Positions 46,172 through 58,574 of a DNA stretch of 64,000 nt are shown here, piece after piece. Where the stretch lies: assembly GCA_021234155.1 (NCBI GenBank), contig JAJEKV010000217.1:748001-812000 (forward strand), given 5' to 3'. The translations under genes were made by a program, and so were the position numbers. Source of the DNA: Isoetes taiwanensis. Taxonomy: Eukaryota > Streptophyta > Lycopodiopsida > Isoetales > Isoetaceae. Every line of letters begins with the position of its first letter. Position 1 is the stretch's first letter. The notes under the pieces were generated by a model. The model saw only the letters and a program-made list of their open reading frames with translations, did not search any database and was not told the DNA's origin.

Positions 46172-46452
46172 CTAACCTCGGCCAACGGGGTACTGCATTG
46201 GTACCGCACTGCCATAGCCACCACCAACGGGGTTACTGCCATAGCCAGAACCATAGTCAGAGCTTCCCCCGTAGCCCGGAGTTCTACCATAGCCGCCTCC
46301 CAACGAAGTTATGCCATAGCCTCTCGAACTTCCACCTCCATAGACAGAACCTCCCTCTGCATGTACGCCATAGTCGCCACCAAAACCTCCTCCATAGCCA
46401 TCTCCAGAACCTCCTCCATATCCAGGCCCTCCGCCATAGCGAGCACACGTGA
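46172..46452 (-). pseudogene. Gly/Tyr-rich tail of an hnRNP-like RNA-binding protein
   Basis: A minus-strand frame reading RYGGGPGYGGGSGDGYGGGF, later SVYGGGSSRGYGI, SDYGSGYGSNPVGGGYGS, and ending QYPVGRG-stop. This is the low-complexity C-terminus typical of plant hnRNP A/B-type proteins. A possible acceptor (CTTACGTTAG) lies just upstream; no RRM domain is visible in the next 2 kb of the minus strand. Probably the last exon of a gene whose other exons are absent, or a gene fragment. Its antisense frames (Trp/Arg-rich) are artefacts. Confidence 0.5.
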
Positions 46453-46469
46453 CTAACGTAAGGGTACAA

Positions 46470-48036
46470 GTGGTCGACGAAATTGCTTGTTGTGGATGTT
46501 TACGTCGGGTAATGGCCTCGATTAGGCTGCCTCCGGTAATAATGGCTTGGCGACATGCCAGGTCACGGCGGCACCATCGTGATCTGGCTCATCACCAGGC
46601 CATTATAATAAAAAACGGTCGGCCCTTGGCCATTATCCCCTCTTTAGTGGATATTTCAGAAATTACAGTAATTGGCTCCATTTGGAGTCAAGACACAAAC
46701 TCTGGATCTTTTTTTTATAAAAATCTAATCTTTTAAACCTTGCAAAGGTAAATGTTAGAGTATTTGCACATTTCCTAAATTGATACTCATACCACTAGAG
46801 ATTGTGAATGTGAAAGCTTCACGGTTTCTAAGATGGTTAAACACATGCAAAATATATATGTTAAGATTGACATATCGAAATCCTTCCTATAAAAGGACCT
46901 AGGCCCATATCCCTTGAATAAAAGGGCTTGTTCATTTAAAAGGGGAGGAAGGTAAGATAAACGAAATTGTGCTATGGGAAGGATCAGAGGTTTTTGCATG
47001 AGTTGTTTTAACTACGTTCAGAAAGTTCTCCAATGCTTTAGGATGTTAGTTGCAATTTAGTAGAGGTACTCAAGAAGTACAGATTGCGAGTAGCATAAGG
47101 GTATTTTAAGATGGAACAAGATGGCTAAGCCAGAAGTAACAAATATTTTTTAACTCTAAAAAGGTTGTGGATAGCATTAAGAATTTTTCTTAATAGGCAC
47201 GTAATTGACTTTGAATAAAGGGATGTTATATGCAGACTTGATGCAGGTTAGGGTTATGAGTGAGACACCCATGCATCATTGCAAGTTGAGCTATATGAAA
47301 ATATCTAGACTTGTGGCATGCCCCTCATGGTGCAATAAAGTTGGGCTATATATTATTAGCGTCTCCATGGATAACGGATTGCAAATATAGCTTGGGATTA
47401 GATGTCCTGATGAGCTGGAGAAAAGTAGCAAGGCTATAGATGGAGGATGATATGCGTGCTTGATTTGGGAACCCAGAATATCCATATATATAAGAATTCT
47501 TAAAGAGCATATGTTTGATGTTTTGAAAATTATTTGTATAGCACCTAATGGTTGTCATAGACTTGTTAAAACAGGGAAACAAGAAACCTGAGGGTTGTAA
47601 ACGATCTAGTGTGTTCGTGGACATTGCTTGAGGAGGCGTTATCCTACCTAACAACGATATGTAGAATGGTCAAAAGTAAGGACCATACTATAGAAGGCAT
47701 CAAATCTAGTTGGGGGTTAATTAGCATGCTAGAAACCATGATAACCCAAATATTAAAGCTTGCGTAGGAAAGATACATTATAAAGATCCTTGGTGTCTAG
47801 CAAATCGATTGAACATAGTAGAACCCATAGTAGAACCCTGTGCCAATCCAAAAACAAGTTTATGAAACATGCAAACATACGAGCTCACAATGAGTGCGCA
47901 CCATCTAGAGCGGCTGCACCAAGCTGAGGTAGTCGAATGCGCAACCTCTGGGGCTTGGGAATATCGAAGTGAGTTCACACAAACAATAAGGAGTTCAATT
48001 TGTGTTTAGTATGCCCGTGCTGTAACCTTCACTCTC
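46470..48036. other. No gene recognised
   Basis: About 1.5 kb of A+T-rich sequence upstream of the PPR gene. Small open frames on both strands (47205-47390 plus, 47346-47654 minus) show no domain. Confidence 0.4.
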
Positions 48037-48377
48037 TTGTATGCCGTCAATGATTATATGTTCTTATGTTCAAATTTTAGGACCCTGGAATCTTCCTTTA
48101 TATGCAATCCCAAGATCATAAAAGCTTCGCAGAGGATGAGCTATTCCGAAGGAGCAGTTTCGATCCTTTTGTTTTGTCAGATTTTTCTCCAGAAGATCTC
48201 CAAAAAAAGATTTTTCCCCAAAATAAGAAAGAAAGCTCCACGGTTAGCTTGTCTATGAGAAGTTTTAAAGGTAATTTATACTGTTCCATTCATTATCTAG
48301 TTACTCTTTTACTCTTTTGAATTGCATTTTGAAGGAACCAAGAATTCCTCCTTTCATTGCCATTGGACTGATGTGTA
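48037..48377 (+). other. 5' leader of the PPR gene with upstream open frames
   Basis: Two overlapping short frames (48037-48258 and 48102-48320) precede the PPR start. The second (MQSQDHKSFAEDELFRRSSF and onward) has coding-like composition and ends near a possible donor (AAAG|GTAATT, about 48271); a possible acceptor (TTTTGAAG) lies near 48334. It may be a spliced first exon or a regulatory upstream frame. Confidence 0.35.
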
Positions 48378-50951
48378 ATGAAGTGCTTGTATGTTGCCAA
48401 TACTATCTCAAGAACGGACACACTTTTGCAAGATCACAACCAGAAAAAAAATTCCTTTCATTTCTTTGAGAAAGGAAGTTTAAAAAACGACTCCGAATAT
48501 GGTTTTAAGTTAAGATCCTGTGGCGCAAGCTCTAGTCTGGTGAAAGGGAAGTGGCTACATGCTGGCATTATAAAAAGTGGCCTTAGTCAGAGTTTAAATT
48601 TAGGAATTGATCTTATTAATATGTATGGAAAATGTGGGAATGTGGCCGAAGCAGAAAATGTTTTTGATAGGATGTGTGAACGTGAAGTGGTATCATGGAC
48701 TGGGTTGATTGCCACATATGGGCAAAATGATCGATGGGAGGAAGTCCTTAAATTATATCAAATGATGCAATTGGATAGAGTGCCACCAAACAACTTTACT
48801 TTTGTAGCAATTTTAGCTGTTTGCAGTAATTTGGGATGCATAAGTCATGGCAAGCTCATTCATGCCTGCGTCATGGGCAGGGGGATTCAATTGGATGCTT
48901 TTGTGGGCACTGCAGTTGCCACCATGTATATCAAATGTAAGAACCTAAAGGATGCACATATGGTATTTGAAACAATCCATGGCAAAAATCTGGTATCATG
49001 GACAGCCATGATTGGTGCCTTTGCAGAAGAAGGTTGTGGGAGGTATGCCTTCCAACTGTTTCATCAAATGCAAGAGCAAGGCATATCACCAAACAAAGTT
49101 ACATTGCTTAACATCCTTGACGCTTGTGCCAATTCCTGTACACTCTCAGAAGGTAAAATGATACATGCTTTAGCAATTAGTCACCAGTTTGAAGGTGATA
49201 TTATGGTGGAAAGTAAACTTATAAGCATGTATGAAAACTGCATGAGTCTTATGGATGCACAGATGGTCTTTGATAGACTTGACAAAATAAATGTTGTATC
49301 ATGGACTGTCATGATAAAGGCATATGTGCATCATGGACATGGAACGTTTGCTCTTAATCTCTTTCACGAAATTGGACGTGAAGGGATTGTGTTGAATAAT
49401 GTCAGTTTTCTCACCATTCTTGGTGTATGTGCAAGCCCCTCTGGCCTTCCGCATGGGAAATTGCTTCATGCACAATATAACAAAGGCAGTAGGGAGTTGG
49501 ATGTTATTTTGGGTACTGCTCTTATTGATATGTATGGTAAGTGCAGTGATCTAGAGGGTGCATCAATGGTTTTCAGTATAGTGAACCAACTGAATGTTGT
49601 TTCATGGACTGCAATGATTGCAGCTTGTGTTCAGGATGGGCATGGCACAGGCGCTTTTGAAATTTTCAGAATGATGCAACAGCAGCAGGTGAACCCAAAC
49701 GAAATTACCTATGTCAACATGATTGATGCGTCCAGCAGTCTATCTCACCTAGCAGCTGGAAAAGTTATACATGGGCATATTCTTGTTAAAGGATACGAGT
49801 CCAATCTATATATAGGAAATGCATTAGTCAATATGTATAGTAAATGTGGGAGCCTACCTGATGCCTTTAAGGTGTTCTATAATATGCAGGAATGTTGCAT
49901 TGTTTCATGGACTGCCATCATCACAGCATGTGCATTGCATGAACATGGTGTTCATGCGATCCACTTATTCAAGTTAATGAGAAATGAACATATAGAAGCA
50001 AATGAGATCACTTTTGTTAGCTTGTTAGATGCATGTTCCAGTTTGGGAGCCATAGGGCAAGGCAAATTTGTTCACGCATCTGTTATAGATAAAAGTGTGG
50101 ACAACATGCTGGTTGGAAGTGCACTCATCCGCATGTATGCTAGATGTGGAAGCCTGGAGGGTGCTAAACTGGCATTTAACAATGTTTTTGAGAGAAATCT
50201 TGTCTTGTGGACAACCATGATTGCTGGGTTTGCTGAAAATGGTTGTGACAAAGAGGCCCTTCAACTTTTTGCACACATGGAGAGAGAAAAAATGAATCCA
50301 GACAAAGTGACACTGATTATCATTCTTGATATTTGTGCTAGAATGGCCACCTTAGAGAAGGGCAGATATATATGGGGTCTTGTTGTGGACAATGGGGCTG
50401 ACTTGGATATTATTGTGTTGAATGCAGTAATTACTATGTATGGTAAGTGTGGAAAGCTAGAAGAGGCTTGTATAGAATTTAAACAATCTGCTAGACGAGA
50501 TTTAATTTTGTGGAATACTATTATTGGTATATGTGCGCAGCATGGGATCATAAAGGAGGTTTTAAGATTATTCCAACATATGCAACAAGAAAGCATCAAA
50601 GCAGATAATGTAACATTTTTGAATGTCCTTTCTGCATGCAGTCATGCTGGCACTTTGGATGAAGGTTGTTATTTCTTTATTAGCATGCCAAATCTTGAAA
50701 TTCAACAGACAATGGACCATTATGCATGTTTTATTGATCTTCTTGGACGGGCAACAAAACTTGATGAAGCACATGATTTTGTTGAAAGCATGCCTATTGA
50801 TCCAAGTACCATGGCATGGATGTCAATGCTGTTGGCATGTACAATTAATAATGATGCACAAAAAGCAAAATATGCTGCAGAGGAACTACTTAAATTGGAC
50901 ATTGCATTGCACATATCTAGAAATAAGATTATTGAGATGTCCTGTGCGTAA
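48378..50951 (+). CDS. PLS-class pentatricopeptide repeat protein, intronless, no DYW domain
   Basis: An 857-residue single-exon frame. Seven ~101-residue P-L-S cycles are marked by the S/P boundary motifs VVSWTGLI, LVSWTAMI, VVSWTVMI, VVSWTAMI, IVSWTAII, LVLWTTMI and LILWNTII, each preceded by an INMYGKCG-like stretch, giving roughly 22 motifs. The end reads HYACFIDLLGRATKLDEAHD, MAWMSMLLACTINND, EELLKLD, and stops in the E-type region, well before E+/DYW. PLS proteins bind organelle RNA, mostly to direct C/U editing; without DYW it would need a partner enzyme, or is 3'-truncated. The N-terminus (MKCLYVANTISRTDTLLQ) is rich in Ser/Thr/Lys and could be a transit peptide. Start: first ATG, preceded by a stop. 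Seed-free plant genomes are rich in such genes. Confidence 0.92.
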   Translation: MKCLYVANTISRTDTLLQDHNQKKNSFHFFEKGSLKNDSEYGFKLRSCGASSSLVKGKWLHAGIIKSGLSQSLNLGIDLINMYGKCGNVAEAENVFDRMCEREVVSWTGLIATYGQNDRWEEVLKLYQMMQLDRVPPNNFTFVAILAVCSNLGCISHGKLIHACVMGRGIQLDAFVGTAVATMYIKCKNLKDAHMVFETIHGKNLVSWTAMIGAFAEEGCGRYAFQLFHQMQEQGISPNKVTLLNILDACANSCTLSEGKMIHALAISHQFEGDIMVESKLISMYENCMSLMDAQMVFDRLDKINVVSWTVMIKAYVHHGHGTFALNLFHEIGREGIVLNNVSFLTILGVCASPSGLPHGKLLHAQYNKGSRELDVILGTALIDMYGKCSDLEGASMVFSIVNQLNVVSWTAMIAACVQDGHGTGAFEIFRMMQQQQVNPNEITYVNMIDASSSLSHLAAGKVIHGHILVKGYESNLYIGNALVNMYSKCGSLPDAFKVFYNMQECCIVSWTAIITACALHEHGVHAIHLFKLMRNEHIEANEITFVSLLDACSSLGAIGQGKFVHASVIDKSVDNMLVGSALIRMYARCGSLEGAKLAFNNVFERNLVLWTTMIAGFAENGCDKEALQLFAHMEREKMNPDKVTLIIILDICARMATLEKGRYIWGLVVDNGADLDIIVLNAVITMYGKCGKLEEACIEFKQSARRDLILWNTIIGICAQHGIIKEVLRLFQHMQQESIKADNVTFLNVLSACSHAGTLDEGCYFFISMPNLEIQQTMDHYACFIDLLGRATKLDEAHDFVESMPIDPSTMAWMSMLLACTINNDAQKAKYAAEELLKLDIALHISRNKIIEMSCA

Positions 50952-51915
50952 ATGATCCTTCAATCAATCGCATAAATTTGCAAGAACCCATTAGAATGCC
51001 TTTTCCTTCCTTCAGGAAAGCAATCGCATAAATTTGCAAGAACTGATTACAATATGTATCCTCCTGCAGCAACTTATTGCGGGTTCACATGGCGTAGAAA
51101 CATACCATGGCTGACTTCCAGCTGAATCAGCACTGAGGCAAACTTTCAGAGGTGCCTCACTAACACATAATGATAGACCTTATGAGGGATGAAACTTTTC
51201 AGCGGGCCAAAATTTTAGTGGTTCAGCACCGCGCCCGCCCATGGGATCCCAGCATTAAAAGATATCATTTAATGATCAGCTGGCTTTCAGGTTTTTGAGA
51301 GACTAGACAAATAAATAACTCAGTGACCAGCAACAAAGCACCAAACATAATAGATGCTTAAGCAAGAATTCTTAAGCATGCAAGGCTTGAACAGCTGCAC
51401 CATAACATACTATTAAAAAGCCTAGAGCCTTGTGCTATTTTTTCATCTCTGATGTTCATGCATAATTCTGCTTTTATAGCATTCATCAATTTCTTCTGTC
51501 AGTCGTCGCGACTAAAACATCAATTGAGAACATGGATTACAGCAACTTAAAATTGTAGAAATAAGGGTTCACCCTACAGATAGGGCTTTTGGAAATAACC
51601 AATGTCATCTATGATGGTTTGTAATGTCATTGATAACTCAGAGGCCAATAGTAGAAAAATGTGCATGATCACACACATCATACATTGCTTTTTTAAGCTA
51701 CCTGCAGCAATGAACTTTTTGGTTCGGTCTTCCCGTATTCAACTATATACACTGTTATCTAATATCCTGCTGACTGTATAATTGGAAAAAAAATCCTGTA
51801 AAATTTTATCCTCAAATGAGAGGAACTACCCTTCCCTTATAGGGAAATGGGTGGCTAATACAATCTGCAATCTGTCTTAGATGCGTGTTTGATTGATGTT
51901 TGCCATCAAAGGTTC
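50952..51915. other. Spacer between convergent PPR and BTB-TAZ genes
   Basis: About 960 bp. 50970-51040 carries a short duplication (CAATCGCATAAATTTGCAAG twice). No DYW-like coding (no HSEKLA or CGDCH motif) is found in any frame here, so the missing PPR C-terminus is not simply frameshifted. Contains the 3' ends of both genes. Confidence 0.5.
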
Positions 51916-53977
51916 TCAAATTTCCTGCTCCAATTTTGCAGACACAGCAGCTAAGGAAAATGTTTTGGATGTGCCTTTGGCAGCTGACACCTTGCTCACA
52001 AGCAACTTCCATCTTGCTGCTTCCTTTCTTGTTTGTTGTCCAACTCTATCCTTGAAATGCCTGCATCATATTTACAGAATTAACGCCTACAAAGAATGCC
52101 ACTAATAACACAAACATCAGGATTTCAAGTGACTGACTTGCAAAGAGGAACACTGCATGAGTCATTTTCATGACACATTCTTGAGTGCAATTCAAGTAGC
52201 TGCCACATACGTTTGCAATGGACACATCCTCCAGACACTTTCACCTTGCACCCAGCGAAGTGCCTTACCAAGGACTCAAGGCCTTTGCATGCAGCAAAAC
52301 CACATGGAGCTTGTTTCTGACCGTCTAATGCTTTATCAAGGGGGCCAATAGTGCGACACCCATCCCTACACATATGAACAAGTGCCTCCATAGCATCAAA
52401 GAGCTGCTTATATACCTTATCCTCCTCAGCTTTGCGAAGCTTCTCTTGTTTCCTCTAAGAACATAAAGGTGGTGAATTAGCTTTACCAACTGTAAACAAG
52501 ATACTTGTCCAGACACAAGACAAAGATGTAAATTGCATAAATTACCGTATCAGCTTCGATAACAAGACCTACAAGCTCCTCTTCAAGTGCTTCATTTGTC
52601 TGCCTCATCGCACTCCATGCCTCGGACTTTGCTACAGCTTTAAATTCTCTGATAATCAGGCGTAAACAGATCACATTCAAGCGCGGCGCATCACATAGCC
52701 TTGCTAGTTGCAAAAGATCAATGACATTCTCAGTAGTAAGAATTTTATGCTCCAATTCATCACTGCAGATCCTTTTCAGATAAGGAATGGAGTATACATG
52801 TGACAACGTCAACAAGTGAAAGGCATATTTCTTCATGTCATCATTCTCAAACCTGAAACAGGAACAATACTTGCATATAAAACATAATCAACTAAGTTTA
52901 TACAATAATGGACAATTGAATTGATCAATGACAGACAAAGAGTAGCACAGTTTTTCTCCCACCTAGGTTATTCCACCGTTGTTAAAATCACATGAAATAC
53001 ATTAAGCAACCATCTTCCACTTTCTTAAAAGCAGTACGTTGAAGCAAATAGAAAACATTATGGCTTTCTGCGGCATATACATCCCAGAAGATGATCTGCT
53101 CGAAGATTTTCTTTATTTGCACAAAGGGAAAGCACCAATCCTGTGTTAGCGGCAAATCCAGTCTGCTGTGTTAGCAGTAGCATCTAACTATATCCGCCGC
53201 ATTATATGCACTAAAACTTGGTGTTTTCTTTGTATTTTCTTATGAGCAATACATGGAGGCCTCTAACTGCACAGTTTAAATAAGCATGGGCATGTCTCTT
53301 TGCTAAGCTTAATTTTTTGTGAAAGCAGCAATGTAGGAACTTATAAACAGTAAATAGGTATTAATTACCTTGAAGAATAGAGAAACCGAATGAAAGCTTT
53401 GACAGCCCCATGAGGAACCCCCAGTATTGAAATCACGTATCTTTGATGTTTTTTGGATTTGCCTTCTTCAAGCAGATTTCCCAATACTGTTGAACTGGCA
53501 GACTGCAATACAAATACAAATTTTTCAAATACAGAATTATAAGAGACACATACCAGATTGTTTTGAAACACAGATTTTACTGACCAGTACAAAATAATGT
53601 GCTGATATAACACCTGAATCTTCAGTTCGAACAGAGACATCAGCACCCAATCCTTCTAAAAATAAGCGGTCCCATGTCTCAACAGTATCTTTAGGAACAC
53701 AGAAACCTGCTTTATTGCTGCATGCTTTATGTGACCAGAGCACCGAATGAAAATCTTCATGGCGCCTTTTTGGAATCAATGGTGGGTTTGGGACAACTGA
53801 TGACTTTGCATTATATGACACATCTATAAACTTCAGTGTCGGACTTCCATCTTCCTGTGGATCGTCTATAGACTCTTTAGATATTGAAGATTTTCTAGAA
53901 AGCGGTGGGGATGTTTGAAGTGGTGGGGACTTTGCCAGTCCAGATGATTTCTTTTCTTCAAGGATGTCCATACCCAT
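51916..53977 (-). CDS. BTB/POZ-TAZ domain protein (BT family), five exons
   Basis: Exons 53977-53585, 53502-53369, 52852-52546, 52454-52138, 52060-51916 join with GT/AG ends and intact phase to 1296 nt (431 residues). Order: Ser/Pro-rich N-terminus ([12 protein letters not shown]); BTB core ([39 protein letters not shown]); BACK-like helices ([30 protein letters not shown]); TAZ zinc domain with the HxxxC and CxxC ligands ([37 protein letters not shown]); and the calmodulin-binding-type tail ([20 protein letters not shown]). BT proteins are plant Cullin3-linked scaffolds, known in Arabidopsis as calmodulin-binding nuclear proteins in hormone, sugar and nitrate responses. Start: first ATG in frame ([10 protein letters not shown]). 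Looks intact. Confidence 0.92.
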
Positions 53978-54760
53978 GATGATATGCTCAGATAGACATA
54001 GAAACAATCTTTAGTATAATTAAGCAAAAGTGTAAACAGTCTATGTGTATTTCAAGTCTTCGCTAGAAGGTGAGGCCATAATGCACAAGAAGAGGGTTGC
54101 TTCTGTGGGTAACCATTTTCAGTATTGACTTTCTAGTGCTTACCGACAACGCTAATCCTTCAAACAGAAGTTAGATTCAACCAAGAATTGCACAGTTGAG
54201 GTAGTTTTGTCCTCAACCAGTTCCTTATGAAAGTCCGGAATTAAGAAGACATCACAGATCTAGACCCAATATCATGTTCGCAATTCCGTTGCACTTGTCT
54301 TTCATAGAGTAACTGCAAAAAGTTATTTCCACCAACCAAGCCTATATATCGGGTGAATGATGGAATTGCAGGAATTCAATTGGATCAATAACAGAACAGT
54401 ATATACAAATGGAGCTCAGAACTTGAACAGAAGCTTGTTTTAGCAAGAACAACGGCCGCAAGTCTCTGAAAAAGGATTCTGGACAGAGAGAATAAATGCG
54501 AGGAAGAAAAACACGGAAACGGCTGGGGGTTTATAAGGAGCTTTACTAATTCGGGTAGCGGGAGAGATTATCAGGCCATGCCCAAGGCATCGCCGTAATA
54601 ATTCCTCAGAGCTGCTGGCTATGGCAGAAGGTTTGGCGCCAAAAAAGGCCGGCCAATGGGACGGACTTTTTGGCGTTCGCTTCAATGCCCAATTCATCAT
54701 GGCCATCCACGTGTACACCTGCTACAATCGAAACCGCTGAAAATATCGGCGAGGAGCCGT
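53978..54760 (-). promoter_or_regulatory. Presumed 5' leader and promoter of the BTB-TAZ gene
   Basis: Upstream of the BTB-TAZ ATG. No clear TATA box was found. The minus-strand frame 54718-54440 has no domain and is not called as a gene. Confidence 0.35.
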
Positions 54761-54789
54761 TTAGGGCCGTTTGGAAGGGTCTGCTAAAT

Positions 54790-57160
54790 CTAGTTGGGCA
54801 ATTTTTTTTATTTTTTCTTTTTCTTTTTCTTTTTCTTTTTTTGCACTTTTATTTATTTGCTTACAATTAATCAGACTTGTGTCCAAATACCTTAGTGTAT
54901 CTTTTATATTCACTTAAATTCAATTCAACTCAATTCTAATCTTTTACAAGAAGTTCAATCCATAGGTTTCGCGTTGCTCACATGTTACTTGTTTTGCAAA
55001 TATGTAACATACGTGTTTACAATTTTTTCCACATAGAGCATATTTCTCATCTTGTGGCGTGTGCAAATTCTCTCGTCTTTTCAAGCTCCCCCAATTAGAC
55101 CATTCTAAACCCGACAATATGACAAATCAAACCCTGTCCTCCACCTCAGCTGGCCCTGCATTCCATTCCACCACTCCCTCATCAACACGATGACACACAC
55201 TTCCCATCCACAAACTCAACCTCACCTGCCAATTGCTCAATCATACACAGGTGTCATGCCAATCCTCAATCAAGTAGAAGGTTCTATCTCTGCATGAGAT
55301 TTAGGCCACAACCTATGGTGGGGCTGCTTTTATATCTGCCCATGAGGCTGGTTTTATATCTCCCTCTGACTTCCTAGCTCCTACAATTTATCATGGAACA
55401 AGTTGGGCAAGTTGTCATGTGTGTTGCAAAAATTTATATTGAATATATTATTATGAGCTGACCTGACCAAGCAATTGTATTTTGTTTATGATCACTAGGG
55501 AGCCCTTGCAATAATTCATCCATCACCTGTGCTCCAGAGGGATGCTTATCCCCTTCATGATATGATATGATATAATATGAGCCACTTCAAGGTGGCTTTA
55601 CACGATCAAATCGTTTAAGTGCAATTAGTCATCTTCATCCATAGCATAAGATTGCTCACCCATAACGTATTTATTTAGGGGATTTGCTTATCCATACAAA
55701 AATTTATTTTTCGTACACGAATATAGCTTCTAGTCTAGTATGTAGCTCCTAGACTTCCATACAACACGTTTGATGAACTTATAATTCAACACGCCTTTGA
55801 TAAAGTTCTAGTTTTACAAAATTGAGTATATGGCACGAAGACGTTTCTTACATCAAATCGACAAAACCATAGGACCTGATGGCCATATTTATTTTATCAC
55901 TTGGGCGGTTGAGCCATATCAATTGTCATTTTTTTAATATCAACCAACCGGCCTAATACGTCACTTCAAAGATAGCCTAAATGGTGAGGAAGAAATTCCC
56001 ATCTTGCACTATGTGACAAATTCGAACTTTGTCGTTGCTCCAGATTTAAAGCATTTTTTAAAGACCGAAAGTGTGTTTCCAGTTGAATGTCTTGTACGAA
56101 AAAAAAAAAAAATGCAATCTCGTCTTTTATGAGCGTTTGATTTACAATCAATCGGCACTTTCCTGTTGGGCTTGTTCGACAAAACGGATCGCTTTTTACA
56201 TGGTCAGAAACTAATACTGACATTGTGCCATTTTTTTGGTGCCGTCCCTTTGTAGCCATTCATTGTCCAAATATTATCTAATCGTTTATTCTCCTAGAAT
56301 ATGTTGTTCTAGAATATTTAGTATGTCGTTTATTCTCTTAGAATATTGTTCTAGAATATTTTAGTATGCCTTTGGGATATCTTGATGTTTTTTCCAGATT
56401 GTGACATTTAAGTGGTGTGGTTTTCCTTTTTATAAAGGAAAATGTTGATTCATGCTTAAAACGTAAACGCAGATACTAAATAAAAGAGAACGTGTATTAA
56501 CTATTACTAGGATCAGGGTTGTAAATTTAAGGTTTGTCCATACTTTCTTTTTGAAGGGCAAAGATACTTTCAAAGTGCATGGCATGTTTTAAGGTGAAGA
56601 TTTTTCTTAATGTAATCATACTTTCAAAGTGCATGGCATGTTTTAAGGTAAAGATTTTTCTTAATGTAATCAACAATGCACGCCCATAACCCGTTGGGTT
56701 CCCGTGGACGTAAAAATTCTTATCTTATCTTATCCTATCTTTCTTTCTAAGTTAGGAATAGTCAATAGAAACTTTTGAATTGTGTGCTGCCAAATTATTT
56801 CAATATGAGATTAACAAGAGGGAATATAGTCAAGCATAACCATGGAACAAAATATACCTGTACAGTTTATCACCATTGAGGATGTTACTGAAGGACTAAG
56901 TAAGCTGTCATTGCAAATGGTTATATTGAAATGAGCTAGTGACAAACCAGTGGAAGCCATTACAAAAATGTTAATTGCTACTATATGGGTAAGGTTTTTT
57001 CTTTTTTTACAATATACTATCATGAACAAGATCAAGATACATAAAGAGGGACCGTGACATGGGTTTGAAAATCTAGAAGATGAAATAGTCCACTAAAAAA
57101 AACCACCCTTTCATAGTGCATAATCAAACTCCTTGTTCCAGCTTGAGGCATTTAATGTCC
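54790..57160. other. Noncoding stretch with microsatellites and small tandem pairs
   Basis: (TTTTTC)n tract at 54809-54841; GATATGATATGATATAATATG near 55558; a ~45-bp tandem pair around TTCTAGAATATTTTAGTATG at 56280-56368; a ~52-bp pair around GTGCATGGCATGTTTTAAGG at 56575-56672; a short-retroposon-like end with TTATC repeats at 56690-56745. No gene recognised. Confidence 0.5.
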
Positions 57161-57621
57161 TCATCACAATCAACATGTTCTACCACATCCAAATGTAAGA
57201 GACATCATATTATCAGACCATCGAATAGTACGAGGTGGTAGGCTCATGACATGACATAACTGACTTCTTTCTAGCCGCCCTCTTCCAATTGACATGTTGT
57301 CATGACCTTTAGAGCATGGAAGATTAAGTCCAGTAGCCAAAATAACCACAAAAGCATGAGCAGAAGAAACATCAACATGGAGAGTAGAAGGAACACTAGG
57401 TGCAGCTGAGGGTGCTAAGAGCAACCCCATCAAAACTGGAGGTAGAGCATTTTCAATAGCCGAGCAATGCAAAACAACTGGCAAAGGTTGATCATGAATA
57501 GATGAAGAAACAATAATGGTACCTTGAACCTGAGAAGAAATAGGAGGTTGAAAAAAATGCTTGAAAAGCACGAGGGCATGATGAAAGCCAGCAAAGACCT
57601 CCTTATCAAGAAATACAGATT

Positions 57622-58364
57622 GATCCCTCTGGTATGTAAAGCCTACCGAGGATCTTAACGGGCTAGGCCTGATGGCTTGCCACTGAGTGTGGGCAAGGCA
57701 TGGGCTCGACACCTCTTGGCTGATGCGTCACCTTCAATGGGGTTCAGGTCGTAGACGAGTAGTGGCTCTCTAGCTGCCTGTGATGGGCATGCACACCTTT
57801 GGAGGGAGTGATCTCCTCCTGCCTCATCGGGACTGGGGAGATGCAACCCAAGAGTAGCCCATTTGGCTATGCACCCGGCAGACTACGGTCCAGTCCCAAG
57901 ACTTATCAGCCTATTCTGCAAAGTATGCACAGGAGGGGCGGATGGACGGACTACCCAACGGCCATGTTCCTATGCCAACCCAATCCATTGCCATGAACTT
58001 CGTCTGCAGTGACTTCTGGAGATCCAAGCCGTCAGTTGATCCCCATGAGTCTGAGCCTTGAGTAGAGTTTTCCTTATGTTGATGTTACTGATGTTGTTAC
58101 AGATGTTATGTATGACGAGTCACCCTTCGAGGTGGAACTATGTGTATTTGATGTCATGTGCTCATGTTTATTTACACTTCCACAACTAGGATGATCCCGA
58201 GGGAGATGGGATGAATGACACGTCCATTCTTTCCCATCGATTCCTTGTCAGACAACAAGGGATTGGTGCCAGGTGGACGGCCTCTGTCGGCTTGTGCGTA
58301 ACAGAGGTATGTAACTCCAGCTTCTTATACAATGGGAACATCGTATATGAAGTAGGGGACGTCA
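57622..58364 (+). repeat. Truncated LTR (3' 740 bp) of the same chromovirus family
   Basis: Matches the last ~740 bp of the LTR at 18093-19765, starting at GATCCCTCTGG and ending GGGGACGTCA. Shared landmarks: GGCTTGCCACTG, GTGGGCAAGGCATGGGCTCG, AGGAGGGGCGGATGGA. The left 930 bp of the LTR are missing, so this is a 5'-truncated 5' LTR: a primer-binding site follows directly. Confidence 0.85.
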
Positions 58365-58367
58365 GAG

Positions 58368-58379
58368 TGGTATCAGAGC
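58368..58379 (+). promoter_or_regulatory. tRNA-iMet primer-binding site
   Basis: TGGTATCAGAGC, complementary to the 3' end of plant initiator methionine tRNA, three bases after the LTR end. It shows that what lies to the right was, at least at first, retrotransposon interior. Confidence 0.9.
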
Positions 58380-58574
58380 AATGTTCTTGGTGGACCAAGA
58401 TCGAGCATTGGCCAATTCCCGAGTAGTACTAATAGTCTAGATCTTCAGTCTTGGGGATGGCAACCCAAGCATGAACCTTGAAAATGGGAAAATTTTTTTC
58501 CTCATCTTAGAATACTAAGCTAAGCTAATAGTTAGTAGAAGTATAACTAAAAAAACCTTGAAACCTAAAAATTT

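Noticed and set aside
46284-46469. Trp/Arg-rich minus-strand frame
   Set aside because: Out-of-frame reading of the Gly/Tyr-rich hnRNP-like tail.
54440-54718. 92-residue minus-strand frame upstream of the BTB-TAZ gene
   Set aside because: No domain; lies in the expected promoter/leader of that gene.
57170-57712. 180-residue minus-strand frame
   Set aside because: Its first part is reverse LTR sequence and the rest has no recognisable domain or splice context; could be part of an unknown element but not supportable.
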